Assembly (NCBI RefSeq): GCF_050436995.1
Contig: NC_134766.1
Location: 9,052,001 to 9,116,000, forward strand
Source: Anticarsia gemmatalis
Taxonomy: Eukaryota; Arthropoda; Insecta; Lepidoptera; Erebidae
Direction of reading: 5' to 3'
Length of the DNA: 64,000 nucleotides
The position numbers were made by a program, and so were the translations under genes. Of this stretch, positions 58,258-64,000 are shown piece by piece (position 1 is the first letter of the stretch; the number at the start of each line of letters is the position of its first letter). The notes beneath the pieces are model-generated. The model was not told the origin of the DNA. It made no database searches and saw only the letters and a program-made list of their open reading frames with translations.

Positions 58258-61200
58258 TTAAAATTTTCGTTTTTTGTACAAATATCCTTCTTCGAACATA
58301 CTTTGTATAACTTCAAAAGGCATTTTTCTAGTTTCTTTCATGAAAAAATATGATATTATTGCAGTAACAATACTAATGATTGCAAATAAGAAAAATGTGC
58401 CATCTAAACCGAATACATTCACAGCTGGTTCAAATAAATATAACACCAAAAAGTTTGCCAAAAACATAGTGAACATGATAACTGTTGAGCCAAAACTTTT
58501 TAACTGAAACAAAACAGAAAAACAACCATTAATTAAACATTTTGCGTTACACCTATACAATATTTGTTGAGCATTTTTTCACACTATCGGGTAAATAACA
58601 ATAAAATGAGACTGCAGATTTACCTGAGGCGGAAGACATTCAGCAAGTTGCACAAATGGTATGTTTACAGCGCCTAGGTGATAAGCGATACAATAGAACA
58701 CGATCATGAGCGGTATGCCCCACTCAGGCGCCCAGGACCAGCGCAGCATGGTCGCCAGCACAGTCATGCATACAGCAGACAGAATACACGAGAAGATCAT
58801 CAAAACCTGGACAAACAATAAACAGACAATGTATAACTTTAGGAAATTACTTCGAGTTTTGACCAACCAAATTTTGCATGAACGAACATTGCTATTAATA
58901 TTTTTTAAGGCGCTTAAATTTAAGTTGGTTCAGTTTGAATGAATAACTATAAAAGAAAGGAATTTCTGATAGTATTAGTAGTAATTTTAATCTAATCTTA
59001 CCCTTCTGGGAATCATATCAGTTATAACAACTGCTACAAGGTTAATGAGGCATACTACGACAGCCAGAAGTACGGAACATAAATCTGGTGAAATATTTGG
59101 GGCCGCCCGCCTGAAGAACTGGCCAGCGTATGCTTGTACTCCTATCATGCCCATGAAGACTCCTAACACGATGGTCACTGATAATATAATTATCATTCTT
59201 TGCGCAGATTTCGATGCAACTGAAAACGACAATATTAATTTTAATTTGAGTATTACAAAAACATAATTCATGCAGTAGCGAAACGAAAGAGAAAGACAAT
59301 TTGATAGCCAGTTTGATCAGTATTATTTTTAATGAGCCGGCAGATATATTTTTTACTTGAGTTTGTTGACGAATTCGCCAGTCGCACGAAGCTTTGCGAA
59401 CTGACAGCATGTTGCAAAAATACATTGGCACGTTCTATGAGCGACCTCATTGAATCTTTTGTAACAATTGCTCCTTTTTTACCAGGCAATCATAACTTTA
59501 GTCGCGAACGTACAGCGGACAGAGAAGCGTTGTGCAACAACGATCACGGCAAAAACTGGCAACAGTTTCCCAGGAACAGTGGCGTATGTGGAAAGCAAAT
59601 TAGTTTAAAGCAACCAAGGCAACATAAAATGTAAAAGGTGGTTCGTCGATAATTGCGCCAACATGAAGCAGTGACGGGGCTCAGCCACGCCATCCGACAT
59701 CTCGTCGACGACGTCAATGACGAATCCAACGACGAAAAATACTAGGAACACATGAAGTAACAGGAGTACTTAGTGCAAAACGGCGGCCGATGGGTTTGGC
59801 GCGTTGCCCGGATAGCCCACCAATGCATGGGATCTCTCCTTTGAAAATAGAAGTACCAGAAGGTATCCATCCACCCTTCAGCCTGCTAAAGTTACCTTAA
59901 CTTAAACCACGTATTTACCTGTTCTAATTATAATAATTAACTAACAGAGCCGTATAAGAGCTTTACTTATTACAAAAAGAAAATGACAATCCATGAATAC
60001 CTAAATTTTTTTCCCTAATTAAAATATATTTAATATTATCGAATCATTATTAATTTCGACTACTCACGCAATATCTTCCAAGGACTTTGATTTGTAATAT
60101 TTTGTTCTTGCTCGACATCCTTTTCTTTATTTAGCTTTTCTTTTTCTCCATCTAATAGGATCTCTTTAGAGTCTGGAAAAACAAAACAATGTCGGTAAGA
60201 TATACAAGAATAATTAAATGAAAAACATATTTTTATTTATTTTATCAAAAAAAATTGAACGGATCTGACTGACAGTGGCCATTCGCATTCACAACTACCA
60301 GGCGTTCAGATCTGTTAAGAGAATGCGCGCGCAATAGCCACGCCCATGAACTGTAATACCAAACTGTACCCGTCTCTTTCTCAATAACTGTCAAATCGAA
60401 AGCGTAAAAGAGACAAATACTGACCATCGATTCAATCAAGATAGGATAATCTTTTATTATAACAAGTGGGCGTGTGGGGGTCTATTATCTAAATGAGAGG
60501 TAAACAACTCACGAGATTCATTATTATTTGCTTGCTGGAGACTGCAAAATTCGTCTGATATATCTTGATTTATTGTCTTTGCACCGCGATAAAATTTAAG
60601 CGAATTTAATGCTTCCTGCAAAATAAACATATGAGTAAAAGTTGCGGGTTTTTTGATATCCAACATAAGCCTTATCTTATAGCTTTATCTTTTTTTATTG
60701 CTTGTTATTTGCTGCTAGTAAAACTAAACTATGATATATTAGTCAGTAGCCCGTGAATGCGTATTTTGCCCTAATTTATATTAGGGCAAAATAAAAACAT
60801 GATGAGAATGAGAATTAATATCGCCTTTTTAAGGGTGTAGAGTCATTCAGGGTAACTGTTCGCAGTGGGTAAGTGAGCGCAGGGCCTATATCTCTGATCG
60901 GGGTGAGGGGGCGGGGGTGACTGTTTTGGTCAATCGTAGCTGCAAGCGATGCGAACTAGTCGCGACATGTCAGTGGGCCGCACCACTCTTTGTTGTTTAT
61001 TTATTTGCAAAAAACTGTTTTAGGCCATTTGATTGTGTCTTTCTTATTGTTTGGAAAACATTCTGACACACAAGATTGTAAAGCAACACCAGGAAATTCA
61101 TGTTTTTTTAATTAAATGGTTATTGTTGTTGAAATTTGTAAGCGTGATATAAAGTTATATTCATTACTTTGGACTCAGAGGTTCTTATATTCAATTTTGG

Positions 61201-63571
61201 GGTCTGCGGGAAAGTGTGCGCGGGTAAGTGGGCGCACGCGCACACTTGCCCGGATTCATAAAGATAATAATAAATTTATATAATTTTAGTACAGAATAAA
61301 CTCTTATTTACTTATTTGTTTTAGTGTAGCGCCATGTTTTCGAAATTATATTAGAAAAAAACCTGAACTTGCGACTGTTACAACAAATCGCTATAGCAAA
61401 AGCTCTAATTGAACAGGGTAAAAGTAAAGCAATTGGTAAAAGCGAGTCATGTCTTCGCAAAAGACTTAAATTAAACGTAGCTGCATCTTCAATATGTCGG
61501 TTTAAGCCAGAAACAGTACAAATTATTTAATTAGATTATTTTTTTTTTATATTTATACCTAGAATGTTCAAGTAATTTTGTTGGTTTTGTGTTTGGATTT
61601 TCTGAGAAGGAGATGTTTGGTACTGGTTAATTTTCATTAAATTTACTTCAAAGGCTAGATAATTTTGGTGAAATAATTTAATTAATATCATTAATTTCGG
61701 TCAAATTAACCAATGCGTTCACTTGCCCCAAGTGCGTATATTTACCCCATAGCTGTGCGCACACTTACCCACAACACGGGTCAAGTGATCGCATTGCGAC
61801 TTTCAGTTGTTTTTGGCTGTTTGAATGAAAACTAATACACTTACAGATTTGGTTTGTCTTCCAAATTGAAGTCTAATAAATGTTTATTTTGATATGTTAC
61901 TTTTATTTTACTGATTACACTGTTCTAATTCACAATGTGGTCCCAAAGGTGAAAGTGCGCACACTTGACCCGAATGACTCTATCTGTAACTATCTCTATA
62001 TTCATTTTTATCATTATCGGTTCAAATATTTGGCCAACAAAGCGAAACGAACAGGCAGTCTGGCCTTCATGCTTTCTTATACATACATACATAAGTACAT
62101 AACATCACGCCTTTTTCCCGTAGAGGTAGGCGGAGACCAAAGAATTTACGCTTTCTAATTTTTATCATATTCTTGTTTCATTATTAACATACATTTTTAA
62201 ATTTCATAAAGAAATTTTAATATAATTCATATTTTTAAGCTGAACTTTATTTGAACATGCGAAATAAGATACCTCCAGGATAAATGAACAGTTTTACAAT
62301 AAAACTTTGTTATGAAATTTTAATATATTGCACAAACATGTTTCCACACCAAGTGAGTAAGCCCACGTTTATTCTAAGTATTCAACTCACCTTATCTTTC
62401 CCAAGCCTCAGTAAATACGGAGGAGTTTCTTTCAAAAATGACACTGCGATTACAAACGCAACTACAGTAGTCAAACACAAGTAGTTTATCATTTCGTAAC
62501 TGCAGAACCAACCTTCCAGATATGAGACTAGTGTCCCAATATTATACATCAAAGTCACAATAGATATCAATGTGCCTTTTACTGACATATGGCCAATTTC
62601 CCCGATGAATATTAAAGCTGTAACTAAATGTATACCGGAGCCGAAACCTAATATGAACCGGCTGATCACTAATTGTGTGACACTTTTGGCCGTTGTTATT
62701 ACTGACCATGCTAGCTGAAATGTAAAATTATTTGTTAGTACACGTCATTATCATTATATCGTACATACATAGATGCGAGATACAAAAAATATTGATTTGA
62801 CTACGAAGTGATTTCATCCCATTCATTGTAAAATAACGCTACAACTTAGTAGGACTGCAATGGCCAAACTTGTAAAAAAATCATGATGTACCTAAATTAC
62901 ATTTATATTTTATTTTAGTGTAGACGTTGTAAAGGGACTTTACATCGTATAAGAAATGAAATCAAACGTATTTTTCAACTACTCACCGTCATACACAGGC
63001 CAGCTAGAATCTCAGCTCGTTTTCGACCAATCTTTTCATTTACAAATCCTACGAATATTATAGAACTTAGAGATCCTAACATGATCACTGACCCTATGAG
63101 ATTAGCATCGCTCTTTGTTATTTTATATCCTATGGGTGACTCGTCACTTTCTAGTATTTTGAAGGCATATGATGGCCATACCGTGCTGAAAGATGAGATG
63201 AACACTAGCACTGAAACTGAAAAAGGAATCTAGTATTAATTTCGCGTATTCATGGCCAACATACGGCCAGTTTCTTCTTACATATCTTAAGTCACTGCTA
63301 AAGTCATTGACTTTTGAGATATCAACACTCGAAGGGGAGTTTTGTTGCCGTCAGACGTAACCAAATGGTCATTCACCTTGCGACCTTTTGATCATATTTT
63401 TCAAGTTTTAGCAGTTGCAGTTACCATTAATATTTATAATCGTAAAATTCTAAAATAGTTACCTATTTAAGAATAATACGAAAATAGTCTAATCTTGATT
63501 ATAGTCTAAATTAGTCAAAATCTTTACTCACGAAGTACGGACACCAAAATTTGCACAAGTACCGCACCCAT
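58258..63571 (-). CDS. SLC2-family sugar transporter, divergent (Tret1-like)
   Basis: Twelve-helix major-facilitator carrier, probably for a sugar across the plasma membrane. Eight exons join in phase to 482 residues: 63571-63532, 63216-62987, 62714-62391, 60615-60513, 60172-60068, 59219-59002, 58806-58624 and 58503-58258. Family features in order are helix 1 (VLVQILVSVLLSVLVFISSF), NEKIGRKRA after helix 2, RFILGFGSG at helix 4, IGEIGHMSVKGT at helix 5, KETPPYLLRLGKDKEAL after helix 6, a charged cytoplasmic loop, SAQRMIIILSV leading into helix 7, DMIPRR after helix 8, LGAVNIPFVQLAECLPPQ at helix 10 and KETRKMPFEVIQ at the end. Several signature residues differ from the canonical ones (KETRKM for PETKGK). 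A second acceptor 6 bases inside exon 2 could add or remove two residues. Large introns hold repeats. Confidence 0.9.
60838..61982. mobile_element. pogo/Tigger-like non-autonomous DNA transposon
   Basis: The ends GAGTCATTCAGGGTAA (left) and, reversed, GAGTCATTCGGGTCAA (right) are each bordered by TA, the Tc1/mariner/pogo target. An interior frame (61351-61530, plus) reads QIAIAKALIEQGKSKAIG, SCLRKRLKLN and ICRFKPE, resembling the N-terminal helix-turn-helix of pogo-type transposases, with a gap. The interior also repeats CACTTACCC/GGGTAAGTG motifs and contains a near-palindrome around 61218-61255. It lies in the large intron between exons 3 and 4 of the divergent transporter. Confidence 0.6.
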
Positions 63572-63944
63572 ATTTAAGTTCTATATCATTTAATACATCA
63601 AATTATATCATCTCACATGAACCTGCACTCACTCATAAAGTACAATTACAACTAAACACATAATGGTTATTAGAATTGTGTAGCATTTTATTTATATTAC
63701 ACGAACAGATAAACAAAATCTTTATTCAAATAGAGCTCAGAGAGCGGCGACAGAAAAATATATTTGTTTAAGTATTTTATTAACGGCACTGTTGTCAACA
63801 CGACCAACAGCGTCCGAACAAAAATCTTTTAAAACTATGTATTTATTTACATTTCCGTATTGAATGTAAAATGAAAGGGTACAAGGATATCAAGTATATA
63901 TTGAATTGAACTTAGTATAAAATCATGAAATTTGCGGGTAAGTA

Positions 63945-64000
63945 ATGTAGTAATGTATCTAACTGCTAACCTGAAAGTCCCGGGTTCGATACGAGAAATC
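63945..64000 (+). repeat. tRNA-like SINE head cut by the window edge
   Basis: GCGGGTAAGTAATGTAGTAA and GTCCCGGGTTCGATACGAG (box B) mark the start of an element of the second tRNA-like family. The remainder is outside the window. Confidence 0.5.

Noticed and set aside
1..64000. CRISPR arrays, prophage or bacterial contamination
   Set aside because: No regularly spaced direct repeats with unique spacers; all genes are intron-containing animal genes throughout.

Overview
The window is animal nuclear DNA, almost certainly from a moth or butterfly (Lepidoptera). It is AT-rich, its genes have many short exons with GT-AG introns, and introns and intergenic DNA are full of short repeats of types common in lepidopteran genomes: tRNA-headed SINEs, 5S-rRNA-headed SINEs, elements ending in a CTAGT-type tail, and many small inverted-repeat (MITE) elements. 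No prokaryotic operon, CRISPR array or free-standing RNA gene was found.

Four protein-coding genes can be assembled exon by exon with consistent reading phase. (1) 13838-18733, plus strand: a 12-helix sugar transporter of the SLC2/Tret1 type, with a possible first coding exon at 10884-10924. (2) 24579-42151, minus strand: a complete 661-residue long-chain fatty acid transport protein / very-long-chain acyl-CoA synthetase (FATP, SLC27 family), with a probable non-coding first exon near 45555. (3) 50224-57705, minus strand: a complete 731-residue GPAA1, the GAA1 subunit of GPI transamidase. (4) 58258-63571, minus strand: a second, more divergent 482-residue SLC2-type transporter. Genes 2, 3 and 4 lie head to tail on the minus strand. 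The four share no obvious pathway, although three of them handle import or activation of nutrients at membranes.

The 11.3-kb intron between the first two coding exons of the FATP gene holds a complete Ty3/gypsy-like LTR retrotransposon (36179-41010), in the same orientation as the gene. Its two 231-bp LTRs read as identical and both gag and pol are open, so it is probably a recent insertion. Gag ends at a canonical A-AAA-AAC slippery heptamer whose -1 shift leads straight into the protease/pol frame. The sequence just after the 5' LTR is a perfect 12-base complement of a segment inside the LTR, which suggests self-priming of the Tf1 type rather than tRNA priming.

The first 10.8 kb, 18.8-24.5 kb and 45.7-50.2 kb are gene-free and made of layered repeats. 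The most notable are a 1.4-kb terminal-inverted-repeat element with an 8-bp target duplication (3020-4415), a nearly loop-free 67-bp perfect palindrome (9266-9332), a MITE nested inside another MITE (23187-23907), two loci where a 5S-derived SINE is joined to a tRNA-like SINE head (48.4-48.8 and 49.1-49.6 kb), and a pogo-like relic in an intron of gene 4 (60838-61982).
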